64,000 bases of DNA from Mycobacterium asiaticum (GTDB lineage Bacteria > Actinomycetota > Actinomycetes > Mycobacteriales > Mycobacteriaceae): assembly GCF_001673635.1 (NCBI RefSeq), contig NZ_LZMH01000061.1:1-64000 (forward strand), given 5' to 3'. Made by a program: the position numbers and the translations under genes. This document shows, piece after piece, positions 54,555 to 63,444 of the stretch (its first letter is position 1; every line of letters starts with the position of its first letter). The notes beneath the pieces are model-generated. The model worked only from the letters and a program-made list of their open reading frames with translations, ran no database searches and was not told where the DNA came from.

Positions 54555-56303
54555 TCAGTGGATCCGGACGATGATCTCGGAATGACCCAGCCGGATCACG
54601 TCACCGTCGGCCAACTGCCATTCCTGCACCGGCGCGTTGTTGACCGTGGTGCCGTTGGTGGAGTTCAGATCGGACAGCAACGCGACCTGGCCGTCCCAGC
54701 GGATCTCCAGATGCCGACGGGAAACGCCGGTGTCCGGCAACCTGAACTGGGCGTCCTGGCCGCGTCCGATGATGTTGGAGCCGTCCCGCAGCTGGTAGGT
54801 CCGCCCGCTGCCGTCGTCGAGCTGCAGGGTCACCTGCGCGCCGACCGAGCCGTAGCCGCCCTGCCCGTAGCCGCCGTACCCGCCGCCGACCTGCCCGTAG
54901 TCCGATGCGGCCTGCTGGCCGTAGTCGGGTGCGGGCGGTTGACCGTAGTCGTAGTCGCGGCCGGCCGGCTCACCGTAGCCGCCGCCCTGCGGGGCGTACC
55001 CGCCCGGCGCCGCGGTCTCGGCGTACTGCGTGTAGTCACCGCTGCTGCCGTAGTCCTGTCGGTAGCCGCCCTGCTGGTAACCCTGGTCCTGGCCGTAGCC
55101 GCCGCCCTGGTCGGGGTACGACGGGCGCTGCGGTTCCGGGGGCGCCGAAGGTGCGCTCGGGGCGCCGTAGCCACCGTCGTCCTGGCGGGCGGGCTCGCGT
55201 CCGTAGTCGCCGTAGCCGCCGTAACCGGGCTGGCCGCCCTGGGGTTGGCCCTGCGGCTGGCCGTAGCCGCCGCCCTGCTGGTAGCCCTGGTCCTGGCCGT
55301 AGCCGCCGCCCTGCTGGTACCCCTGGTCCTGGCCGTAACCACCGCCTGGGCCGCCATAGCCGCCGGCCGGCGGAGCGGGCGGCGCCACGGGAGGCTGCGC
55401 CTCATACGTCGGTGCGTAGCTGCCCTGGCCCTGGTCGCCGTAACCGCCGCCTTGCTCGCCATAGCCGCTGGGGGCGCCGTAGCCGCCGCCCTGGTCCTGG
55501 TAACCGCGCTGCTCCGGGTAACCGCCGGGCGCGCCGTAGCCGCCCTGGCCCTGGTAGCCGCCGCGCTGGTCGTAGCCACCGGGTGCGGAGCCTTGGTCGT
55601 AGCCACCCTGATAGCCGCCGCGCTGGTCGTAGCCGCCCTGCGGGGGGCCCTGGTCGTAGCCCTGACCGCCGTAACCGCCCTGATCCTGCTGGGGCTGCTG
55701 CGGCGGGTAACCCTGCTGTGGCGGGTAGCCGCCGGCCTCGGGCGGATACCCCGGAGGGCCACCCTGCTGGTAGCGGTCGTCGTAGTACTCGTCGGGCCGC
55801 CCCTGCCCCTGACCGCGGTAGCTCGGATTGTCAGTCATCGGTCGTACTCCTGGTTCTGCGCCAAACGCATCATCTGATTGTGGCGGGGCGGAATGTGTAA
55901 CCGTCGGGCGGGGCTCGACGTCGGGGTTGACAGTCCCGCGGGCGCGGAACTGGCCGGTATGCAGGTTCGAGGACCGCTCGAACCGGACGACCACATCACC
56001 ATACGTTTGCCACCCCTGTTCTTGGATATAGTCGGCCAGGTACCGAGCAAAAGCGCCCGACGTGAGCTCCGGGTCAGCGCCCAACTTCTCGAAGTCGTGC
56101 ACACTGAGGGTAATGATGTATTCGTTGGGTGCCAAAAGGCGGTTTCCCGGCAGCGAGCGGACGCCATCTGCGGCTTCCCGGCGCAGCAGGACTTCCACCT
56201 CTTGGGGAACGATCGATCCGCCGAACACACGAGCAAACGCATCACCCACGGTCGCTTCGAGTTTGCGCTCGATGCGCTGAACTAGCCCTCGTTGGCTACC
56301 CAT
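54555..56303 (-). CDS. fhaA: FHA-domain protein FhaA with Gly/Tyr/Gln-rich linker
   Basis: This 582-residue protein starts with a DUF3662 domain (IERKLEATVGDAFARVFGGSI to about 130) and ends with an FHA domain (about 490-582: RDGSNIIGRGQDAQFRL, VSRRHLEI, DLNSTNGTTVN). Between them about 330 residues are extremely rich in Gly, Tyr, Gln and Pro, with repeats such as GGGYGQDQGYQQ. M. tuberculosis FhaA is 527 residues, so the linker is longer here. FhaA binds the phosphorylated MurJ pseudokinase and restrains peptidoglycan synthesis at poles and septum. It is the first gene of the leftward kinase operon. Confidence 0.96.
   Translation of the reverse strand: MGSQRGLVQRIERKLEATVGDAFARVFGGSIVPQEVEVLLRREAADGVRSLPGNRLLAPNEYIITLSVHDFEKLGADPELTSGAFARYLADYIQEQGWQTYGDVVVRFERSSNLHTGQFRARGTVNPDVEPRPTVTHSAPPQSDDAFGAEPGVRPMTDNPSYRGQGQGRPDEYYDDRYQQGGPPGYPPEAGGYPPQQGYPPQQPQQDQGGYGGQGYDQGPPQGGYDQRGGYQGGYDQGSAPGGYDQRGGYQGQGGYGAPGGYPEQRGYQDQGGGYGAPSGYGEQGGGYGDQGQGSYAPTYEAQPPVAPPAPPAGGYGGPGGGYGQDQGYQQGGGYGQDQGYQQGGGYGQPQGQPQGGQPGYGGYGDYGREPARQDDGGYGAPSAPSAPPEPQRPSYPDQGGGYGQDQGYQQGGYRQDYGSSGDYTQYAETAAPGGYAPQGGGYGEPAGRDYDYGQPPAPDYGQQAASDYGQVGGGYGGYGQGGYGSVGAQVTLQLDDGSGRTYQLRDGSNIIGRGQDAQFRLPDTGVSRRHLEIRWDGQVALLSDLNSTNGTTVNNAPVQEWQLADGDVIRLGHSEIIVRIH
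54838..55800 (-). repeat. Low-complexity repeat array encoding the FhaA linker
   Basis: Imperfect tandem repeats built on GGYGQ, GGYDQ and QGGGYGQDQGYQ. The clearest DNA unit is 36 bases, present at 55263-55298 and 55299-55334 with one mismatch, followed by a partial third copy. Such arrays change length easily by slippage, so the linker may vary among strains. Confidence 0.85.
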
Positions 56304-56530
56304 TCTCGCGCGCTCGCCTCACTCGTGTTGTAAGGAAGATCGTCGGCGGACGGCAATCGATGCGGCCGCGTGGCGTTTCAACCCCAATCGTATCGGGACT
56401 GTGCGATCCGGCGTCACCGTGAGATTTCTGAGAATCACATCGATACCGTTCAGAGACCTGTACGGCCCGGGGGCCACTCCCACGGTTGGGGCGCGCGGCT
56501 ACTACAGTGATATGGTCCTCCGGTTGTTTC

Positions 56531-56613
56531 GGGCGAGTGGCGGAATGGCAGACGCGCTGGCTTCAGGTGCCAGTGTCCTTCGGGACGTGGGGGTTCAAGT
56601 CCCCCTTCGCCCA
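56531..56613 (+). tRNA. leuT: tRNA-Leu (CAG)
   Basis: An 83-base class II tRNA: acceptor GGGCGAG pairs with TTCGCCC, the anticodon CAG is at 56564-56566 in CTTCAGG, a long variable arm follows (GTGTCCTTCGGGACGT) and GGTTCAAGTCC forms the T arm. Confidence 0.96.
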
Positions 56614-56620
56614 CAGATTT

Positions 56621-56646
56621 CCCCGGCTTCGCGCCGGGGTTTTTTG
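56621..56646 (+). terminator. Intrinsic terminator after tRNA-Leu
   Basis: CCCCGGC and GCCGGGG form a 7-pair GC stem with a TTCGC loop, followed by a run of six T. It lies 7 bases after the tRNA. Confidence 0.9.
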
Positions 56647-56648
56647 TT

Positions 56649-56710
56649 GCCGAGCAGACGCAAAAGCCCCATTTCGTGGCCCAAATAGGGGGCTTTCGCG
56701 TCTGCTCGGC
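56649..56710. repeat. 62-base inverted repeat between leuT and amt
   Basis: GCCGAGCAGACGC at 56649-56661 and its exact complement GCGTCTGCTCGGC at 56698-56710 are perfect 13-base arms. AAAGCCCC (56663-56670) and GGGGCTTT (56689-56696) extend the stem with one mismatch, giving a 21-pair hairpin around an 18-base loop. It may be a dispersed palindromic element or a bidirectional transcription barrier. Confidence 0.85.
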
Positions 56711-56774
56711 GGGAGCGGATGCGGCGCCGTCTACGGTCTATCTGGAAAACGCGACGACCGAGGGAGCCGCAGAG

Positions 56775-58082
<1,308 letters not shown>

Positions 58083-58113
58083 GCCGTGCCACGCACATCG
58101 GTAATCTAACTGC

Positions 58114-58380
58114 GTGAACAGCCAGACGGTGCCCGGTGGGGTCGTGCACGAGCTGCCCGTTGACCTGCGAGACGCGCTGATCGCCAATTCCACCGCCCTT
58201 GCGCTATGGCAGGACATCACGCCGCTGGCGCGCAATGAGTTCATCTGCTGGGTCGAAGACGCCAAACAGCAGGTGACCCGCGAGCGCCGCATCCGGCGGA
58301 CCCAGGAAGAGCTCGAGGAAGGCAAGCGCCGACCCTGCTGCTGGCCGGGTTGCAAACACCGCGAGCGCAACGGCAGGTAG
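58114..58380 (+). CDS. YdeI/OmpD-associated family small protein
   Basis: An 88-residue protein reading WQDITPLARNEFICWVEDAKQ, RERRIRRTQEEL and CCWPGCKHR. This is the C-terminal core of the YdeI/OmpD-associated (bacteriocin-protection) family; in actinobacteria this short Cys-rich form is common. Start is a GTG 31 bases after amt, so co-transcription is likely. Biochemical function is unknown. Confidence 0.78.
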   Translation: MNSQTVPGGVVHELPVDLRDALIANSTALALWQDITPLARNEFICWVEDAKQQVTRERRIRRTQEELEEGKRRPCCWPGCKHRERNGR

Positions 58381-58459
58381 CCGGTCGCCCGCAGCGCTGT
58401 GGCAGCACCGCGCATGCGGGTGGGGGGTATCCACTATGCCGGTGAGGGGTATGGGCTAG

Positions 58460-58478
58460 TTAGGTTTGCCTACACAAT
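58460..58478. promoter_or_regulatory. IdeR-like iron box upstream of the PPE gene
   Basis: TTAGGTTTGCCTACACAAT matches the 19-base IdeR consensus (TTAGGTTAGGCTAACCTAA) at 13 positions, or 14 if G or C is allowed in the centre. The left half TTAGGTT and the centre are good, the right half is poor. It lies 39 bases before the PPE start. Confidence 0.4.
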
Positions 58479-58516
58479 GTAAGGGTGGGGATTGCGCATT
58501 CGGTGGGTGAGCCGTG

Positions 58517-60007
58517 ATGGCGGCCCCCATCTGGATGGCCGCACCGCCCGAGATCCACTCGGCGCTGTTGTCCAGCGGTCCGGGTCCAGCGGCGCTGCTG
58601 GCGGCCGCGGGTGCCTGGCAGGCGCTGGGCGTCGAGTACGCCGACGCGACCGCCGAACTGCTCGCCGTGCTGGGCGCGGCACAGAGCTCCTGGGAGGGGC
58701 CGAGCGCCGCGGAGTATGTCCTCGCCCATGCGCCGTACCTGGCCTGGTTGGCCCAGGCGCAGGCCAAAAGTGACGCCGCCGCGGCTCAGCACGAGGCCGC
58801 GGCTGCCGCCTACACGACGGCGCTGGCGGCGATGCCCACCCTCGGCGAATTGGCCGCCAACCACATCGTGCACGGCGTGCTCGTCGCCACCAATTTCTTC
58901 GGCATCAACACGATTCCGATCGCCGTCAACGAGGCCGACTACGTGCGGATGTGGGTCCAGGCGGCCACCACGATGAGCACCTACGACGCGGTGTCCTCGG
59001 CTGTGTTGGGCGCAGTGCCGCAGACCGTGCCCGCGCCCGCGGTGCTCAAATCCGAGGCGGCGGCGCCCACCCAAATGGCGGCCGCGGGACCGGCGGCGGA
59101 TGCCGGCACCCAACTCAATTTCTCCGACCTGATCAGCCAGCTGCTGCAGGGCTACATCAACTACGTTCAGCAACTGTTCGGGCCGATCACCGATTTCCTG
59201 CAGGACCCCTTGGGTAACAGCGTCAAGCTGCTCACCGACTTCCTGACGAATCCGTCCCAGGCCTTGGTCACCTGGGGTCCACTGTTGTCCGCGGTCGCCT
59301 ATCAGGTCTTCTCCAATGTCGGTGCGGCGCTGACTTATCCGCAGCTGCTGCTGCAACCGCTGTTGGCGATCACGCTCGGGGTGGTGGCCGGCGTCGGTCA
59401 ACAACTCCTCGCGCTGGGACCGGCCGCGGCTGCGGCCGCCGGCGAGGCCGCGGTTCCGGCCGCGGTGGCGCTGACCGGGCACTCGGCGGTCCTGCCGCTG
59501 GCCGGTCTGGCGCCGAGCGGGGTGACCTCCGCGGCGGCACCGGCTGCCTCAGCGGCCGGCGCGGGAGCACCGGCACCGACCGCGGCCACGCCCGCAGCCG
59601 CGGGTCCGCTGGTGCCGTACGCCGTGCCGGGTTTCGATCCGGGTGGCGGCTTCACGCCCACGCTGCGGGACCGGACGGGAGCCAAGGCGCCGGCGGAAGG
59701 GATTCCGGCGGCCGCCGCGGGTGTCTCGGCGCGCGAGAAACGGCGCGCCCGGCGGCGGCGCACCGACACCATGCCGGAATTTCAGTACGGCGACGAGTTC
59801 ATGGACTTCGACGATCCTGACGCCGCCCCGGCGGAGGAGCCTTCGGTCGCGGCGTCGAGTCGCGGCGCGGGAACCATGGGCTTCGGCGGCACGGTCACCA
59901 AGGATGACGCCGACGCCACCGGGCTGATGACGCTGCCCACCGACTCATACGGTGGGTCACCGACGATCCCGATGCTGCCCACCACCTGGGACCAGAACGA
60001 GCCCTAG
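58517..60007 (+). CDS. PPE family protein, PPE-PPW type
   Basis: From ATG 58517 the product is 496 residues; a GTG one codon earlier is also possible. The 180-residue PPE domain starts IWMAAPPEIHSALLSSGPGP and has the SSWEG (WxG) turn. A hydrophobic middle part is followed by a C-terminal PPW-type domain: GFGGTV near 455 and PMLPTTWD at the end. Such proteins are exported by type VII systems, mostly ESX-5, with a PE partner. No PE gene lies nearby. A basic patch EKRRARRRRTD precedes the PPW domain. An IdeR-like site lies upstream. Confidence 0.92.
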   Translation: MAAPIWMAAPPEIHSALLSSGPGPAALLAAAGAWQALGVEYADATAELLAVLGAAQSSWEGPSAAEYVLAHAPYLAWLAQAQAKSDAAAAQHEAAAAAYTTALAAMPTLGELAANHIVHGVLVATNFFGINTIPIAVNEADYVRMWVQAATTMSTYDAVSSAVLGAVPQTVPAPAVLKSEAAAPTQMAAAGPAADAGTQLNFSDLISQLLQGYINYVQQLFGPITDFLQDPLGNSVKLLTDFLTNPSQALVTWGPLLSAVAYQVFSNVGAALTYPQLLLQPLLAITLGVVAGVGQQLLALGPAAAAAAGEAAVPAAVALTGHSAVLPLAGLAPSGVTSAAAPAASAAGAGAPAPTAATPAAAGPLVPYAVPGFDPGGGFTPTLRDRTGAKAPAEGIPAAAAGVSAREKRRARRRRTDTMPEFQYGDEFMDFDDPDAAPAEEPSVAASSRGAGTMGFGGTVTKDDADATGLMTLPTDSYGGSPTIPMLPTTWDQNEP

Positions 60008-60342
60008 TTCGGTTGGGTGTTGACCCACCCCACGACCTCAGCCGTCACCGGGTCGGTGATGTCGTTGTACTCCGGATGCTTCTTGAGCACCGTCACCACC
60101 ATCGAGCACACCGGGACGATGCGCTTCCCCTCCGACTTAGTGTCCTGTAGCGCCTGCTCCAACAACAGCGTCGCCAAGCCGCGGCCGCCGAACTCGGGGT
60201 CGATCTCGGTGTGGTGGAAGACGCGCTGCTCGCCGCGGTCGGCGTAGTCGGCCAACCCCACGACCTGACCGCCGACCGAGATGGTGTACTTGCGGTCCTC
60301 CTCGGTGATGGTGACTTCTGCGCCGGTCTTGTCGACGGTCAT
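60004..60342 (-). CDS. Small GNAT-type N-acetyltransferase (Acetyltransf_CG-like)
   Basis: A 112-residue protein reading VVGLADYADRGEQRVFHHTEI, FGGRGLATLLLEQAL (acetyl-CoA loop) and PVCSMVVTVLKKHPEYNDI. This fits the short GNAT-like family that acts on small or unknown acceptors. The start overlaps the pirin gene stop by 4 bp and its end overlaps the convergent PPE gene by 4 bp. The substrate is unknown. Confidence 0.85.
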   Translation of the reverse strand: MTVDKTGAEVTITEEDRKYTISVGGQVVGLADYADRGEQRVFHHTEIDPEFGGRGLATLLLEQALQDTKSEGKRIVPVCSMVVTVLKKHPEYNDITDPVTAEVVGWVNTQPN

Positions 60343-61328
60343 GAGTGCTCCTTCGGTTTCGATGCGGACCCGGGCAATGGCCTGGGCAATAGCCGGGTGG
60401 TGGGCATGGGCGGCGCCGGCAGCCGGTCGACCGAACCGCGATAGCCCTGCACGGCGCCGAACCGGTCGTCGGCTTGCTCCCACTGCCGGCGATACTCGAC
60501 GATCTCGTCGTGGCTGCGGCCCAAGAAGTTCCACCACATCACCAGTTGTTCCCCGAAAGGGGCGCCGCCCAACAACAGAACTCTGGCCGGTCGTTCCCCC
60601 AGATTGCGCAGCGGCAACACGCGATGCCCCGGTCCCTGGTATCCCAGCTGGGCAACACCGAGGCCGGCCTCGCACATTTGCACCGCACCCTGGTCACACA
60701 GCACGCCGTGCTCGAACGCCGGGTCGACCTCCAGTTCCACGACGGCATGCGCGTCGAGGTCGATCTGCGCCCCGACCAGCGGGGTGAAAGTCGTTACGGG
60801 CGAACGACTTGCGACCAACTCACCGAGGAACACCCGGACCCGTGCGCCGGCCAGCGCCACCGGTTCAGGCCGGTAATGGGCGAAGTCGCGTCCGGTGTCG
60901 CGAGCAGCATCGGGCAGCGCCACCCACAGCTGCGCCCCGTGCAACACCGCGGAATCGACCGAGACCTCCGAGTGGCAGATGCCTGCTCCCGCCGTCATCA
61001 GATTCAGTTCGCCCGGTCGCACCCTGGCATGCACACCGGCGCTGTCGCGATGCTCCACTTCCCCGCTGAACAACCAGCTCACCGTCTGCAGGCCGGTGTG
61101 CGGATGCGGCGGGACATCCATCCGCACCGACGCGGGACCGTAGTGGTCGACGAAGCACCAGGCTCCGATGAGCGAGCGTTCCCGCTGTGGCAGGGTCCGC
61201 TGGACCCGCATGGCTCGCGGCCCGCCGAGTGGCACCTCACGCGGATGCAACACCTCCACCGCGGGTCGCGACGCGGCCTGCACTGCGCCGCAAGCAACCT
61301 CGTCCGGCATGCTTTCGAGGTTGCTCAT
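60339..61328 (-). CDS. Pirin family protein
   Basis: A 329-residue bicupin protein. The metal site and pirin signature are in DVPPHPHTGLQTVSWLFSGEVEHRDSAG and TAGAGICHSEVS. Pirins bind iron; some are quercetinases, others act as redox-linked regulators. The 4-bp overlap with the small acetyltransferase suggests one operon. Nothing fixes its substrate. Confidence 0.92.
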   Translation of the reverse strand: MSNLESMPDEVACGAVQAASRPAVEVLHPREVPLGGPRAMRVQRTLPQRERSLIGAWCFVDHYGPASVRMDVPPHPHTGLQTVSWLFSGEVEHRDSAGVHARVRPGELNLMTAGAGICHSEVSVDSAVLHGAQLWVALPDAARDTGRDFAHYRPEPVALAGARVRVFLGELVASRSPVTTFTPLVGAQIDLDAHAVVELEVDPAFEHGVLCDQGAVQMCEAGLGVAQLGYQGPGHRVLPLRNLGERPARVLLLGGAPFGEQLVMWWNFLGRSHDEIVEYRRQWEQADDRFGAVQGYRGSVDRLPAPPMPTTRLLPRPLPGSASKPKEHS

Positions 61329-61392
61329 GGCCGGCCCTCCAAGAACTGCGGCAGTTGGCGCCGATACAGCCGACCCTACTCGCCGCCACGGC

Positions 61393-62775
61393 CTACTTTC
61401 GGGGCGGCTGCAACGCCTTCATGGCGACGCGCATGATCGGCTCCGGCACCCGGTCCTTGAGCGCCAGGGCGCGATCCGCGGCGCGCGACCGCAGCGGGGT
61501 GCCGCGACCGAACACCCGGTTCAGCGGTCCCCCGGTCGGTTCGACGGTCACGTGCAGCGGCGGGGTGTCCACCGCCGAGCCCAGCGCATTGGAGATGACC
61601 ATGCGCTGAATTTCACTGGTCCCTTCAAAGATGGTGTACAGCTTGGCATCTCGGTACCACTTCTCGACCGGGTGGTCGGTGATGTAGCCCCAGCCGCCCA
61701 TCGTCTGAATGGCGCGTTCGGTGGCCTTGACCGCGACCTCGCTGGCGGCGAGCTTCGACATCGAACCCTCGCCGCGTTCGAAGGGGACGCCGCTGGCCGC
61801 CATCCAGGACGCGCGCCAGGTCAGCAGCCGGGCCGCGTCGATCTGAGTCGCCAAGTCCGCCAACGGAAAAGCGACACCCTGGTGGTCGATGATGGGTCCG
61901 CCGAACGCCTCCCGTTCGGTCGCGTATGCGGTGGCGTATTCCAGTGCCGCCCGCGCGATCCCGATAGCCTGCGCGGCGACCATCGGACGGGTCTGCTCGA
62001 AGGTGCCCAGTGTCGCCGAGCCGGATTTCTTGGCGCCGGCGACCACCTCCCGCGCCTTGGCCAGCTTGTGTTCGAGTTTGTCTTCTCCGCCAAGCAGATT
62101 GGCACCCGGGATCCGGACATCGTTGAATTTGAGCTCGGCGGTGTGCGAGGCGCGGCAGCCCATCTTGTCCAGCTTGCGCACCAGTTCGAGCCCGGGTGTC
62201 CCGCCGGGTACCACGAACAGGGCCTGACCGCGGTGGCCGAGTTCCTGGTCGACGACCGCGTTCACCACGTGCACGTTGGCGATGCCGCCGTTGCCGATCC
62301 ACATCTTGTGGCCGTTGATGATCCAGTCATCCCCGTCGCGGGTAGCGGTGGTCCGCAGATTGCGGACGTCGCTACCGCCCTCGGGCTCGGAGATCGCGAG
62401 CGCGGCCAGCTTGAGGTCACCGGGCGTCCCGAAGCATTCCGGAGCCCACTGAAGCATTTGTTCCGGCGAGGCGGCCTGGCCGATGGCCGAGAGCGCCAAC
62501 GCCGGCATCACGATGGCCAAACCGATTCCGGCGCAGCCCCAGAACAATTCCTCCATGAACATCGGCAGCGAGATGCCGGTCGGGTCACCGATCAGGTCGC
62601 GGTAGAAGAGCGGGCTGTAGAAGCCGCGCTGTGCCGCCTCCTCCAGGACGGGCCACGGGAACTCCTGGCGCTGGTCGTAGTGCAGGGCGACCGGGCGGAT
62701 GACCTCCTCGGCGAACTCGTGCGTTCGACGCGCCAGGTCGTGTTGCGCTTGGGTGGGGGTCAGGTCGAAGGTCAT
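61393..62775 (-). CDS. Acyl-CoA dehydrogenase
   Basis: A 460-residue flavoprotein that oxidises an acyl-CoA to its enoyl form. Typical motifs are LAALAISEPEGGSDVRNL (FAD and substrate contact), WIINGHKMWIGNGGIA, QTRPMVAAQAIGIARAALEYA and the C-terminal YRDAKLYTIFEGTSEIQRMVI, which has Glu in the position of the catalytic base. It is leftward, 64 bases before the pirin gene. A distant role with the thiolase at the other end of the window cannot be inferred. Confidence 0.93.
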   Translation of the reverse strand: MTFDLTPTQAQHDLARRTHEFAEEVIRPVALHYDQRQEFPWPVLEEAAQRGFYSPLFYRDLIGDPTGISLPMFMEELFWGCAGIGLAIVMPALALSAIGQAASPEQMLQWAPECFGTPGDLKLAALAISEPEGGSDVRNLRTTATRDGDDWIINGHKMWIGNGGIANVHVVNAVVDQELGHRGQALFVVPGGTPGLELVRKLDKMGCRASHTAELKFNDVRIPGANLLGGEDKLEHKLAKAREVVAGAKKSGSATLGTFEQTRPMVAAQAIGIARAALEYATAYATEREAFGGPIIDHQGVAFPLADLATQIDAARLLTWRASWMAASGVPFERGEGSMSKLAASEVAVKATERAIQTMGGWGYITDHPVEKWYRDAKLYTIFEGTSEIQRMVISNALGSAVDTPPLHVTVEPTGGPLNRVFGRGTPLRSRAADRALALKDRVPEPIMRVAMKALQPPRK

Positions 62776-62880
62776 GAGAGCGCCTCTGGGTCAGTTGCCT
62801 CGGCCCGTACGGGGCCCCTGTCGTCCCCCGTATACCCTGCTCTACCGCTCTGATATCCAATGGATCTGACCGCCGCCGCA

Positions 62881-63303
62881 TCAGGCCGCCGAGCGCGGGC
62901 CTGCCTCGGTCCGGGCGGTCGGTAGGTGCAACACCACCGCGGTGGCCGGGACGGCGTCGTTCTCGCGGCGCGCCAACAACGCCGCGTTCTCGGGCAACTG
63001 CCTGGGGTTGATCTCGCCCGAGGCGATCCGGCGCAGCACCTCGTGCGCTCGGGCGAGCTGTTCACGCTTGCGGTACTGACCGCCGGGCAACTTGACACCG
63101 GCCCAAACGCCCCATTCCTCGCGGTGCCTGATTGCGCGCTCCGCGCACAACCGCTGCTGCGCAAGGGGGCAGCGACGCAGGCACTGAATCCGGGCCTCGG
63201 TGGCGGAGCGCTCGTAGGCGCGAGCTTTGGCGGCCCCGTCGCCGCCGTCGTCGTCGGGATAACCGAACCAGAGTTCCGGGTTGGTTGCACAGGGGTTGGA
63301 CAT
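62881..63303 (-). CDS. whiB5: WhiB-family iron-sulfur regulator WhiB5
   Basis: A 140-residue Wbl protein. The four cluster cysteines are Cys5 and the C-x2-x-C-x5-7-C group in QCLRRCPLAQQRLC, followed by the GVWAG turn motif and a basic C-terminal part (KLPGGQYRKREQ). AGGAGG precedes the ATG. Position next to an Rv0023-like gene and length (139 in Rv0022c) identify it as WhiB5. In M. tuberculosis WhiB5 affects sigM and the ESX-2 and ESX-4 loci; sigM and an ESX-2 remnant are in this window. Confidence 0.92.
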   Translation of the reverse strand: MSNPCATNPELWFGYPDDDGGDGAAKARAYERSATEARIQCLRRCPLAQQRLCAERAIRHREEWGVWAGVKLPGGQYRKREQLARAHEVLRRIASGEINPRQLPENAALLARRENDAVPATAVVLHLPTARTEAGPRSAA

Positions 63304-63415
63304 GCTGGCCTCCTCGAATAACGAAACGTAGACAGAAGCGTATACACAACTCGACCATGCACACAAGAGAAGCGCGACGAAAACGTATATGACCAGCGCT
63401 GGTTGCATCGCTGTG

Positions 63416-63421
63416 TAATAT
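63416..63421 (+). promoter_or_regulatory. -10 element before the Rv0023-like gene
   Basis: TAATAT preceded by TG (TGTAATAT, an extended -10). Transcription would start near 63428-63429, at an ATG of a 9-codon frame that overlaps the regulator's start. Confidence 0.5.
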
Positions 63422-63444
63422 CCGGGGCATGGCCGGAGCCAGCC

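Noticed and set aside
56531..56613. tRNA-Leu as a phage or island attachment site
   Set aside because: No integrase gene and no duplicated tRNA 3' end were seen in the following 7 kb.
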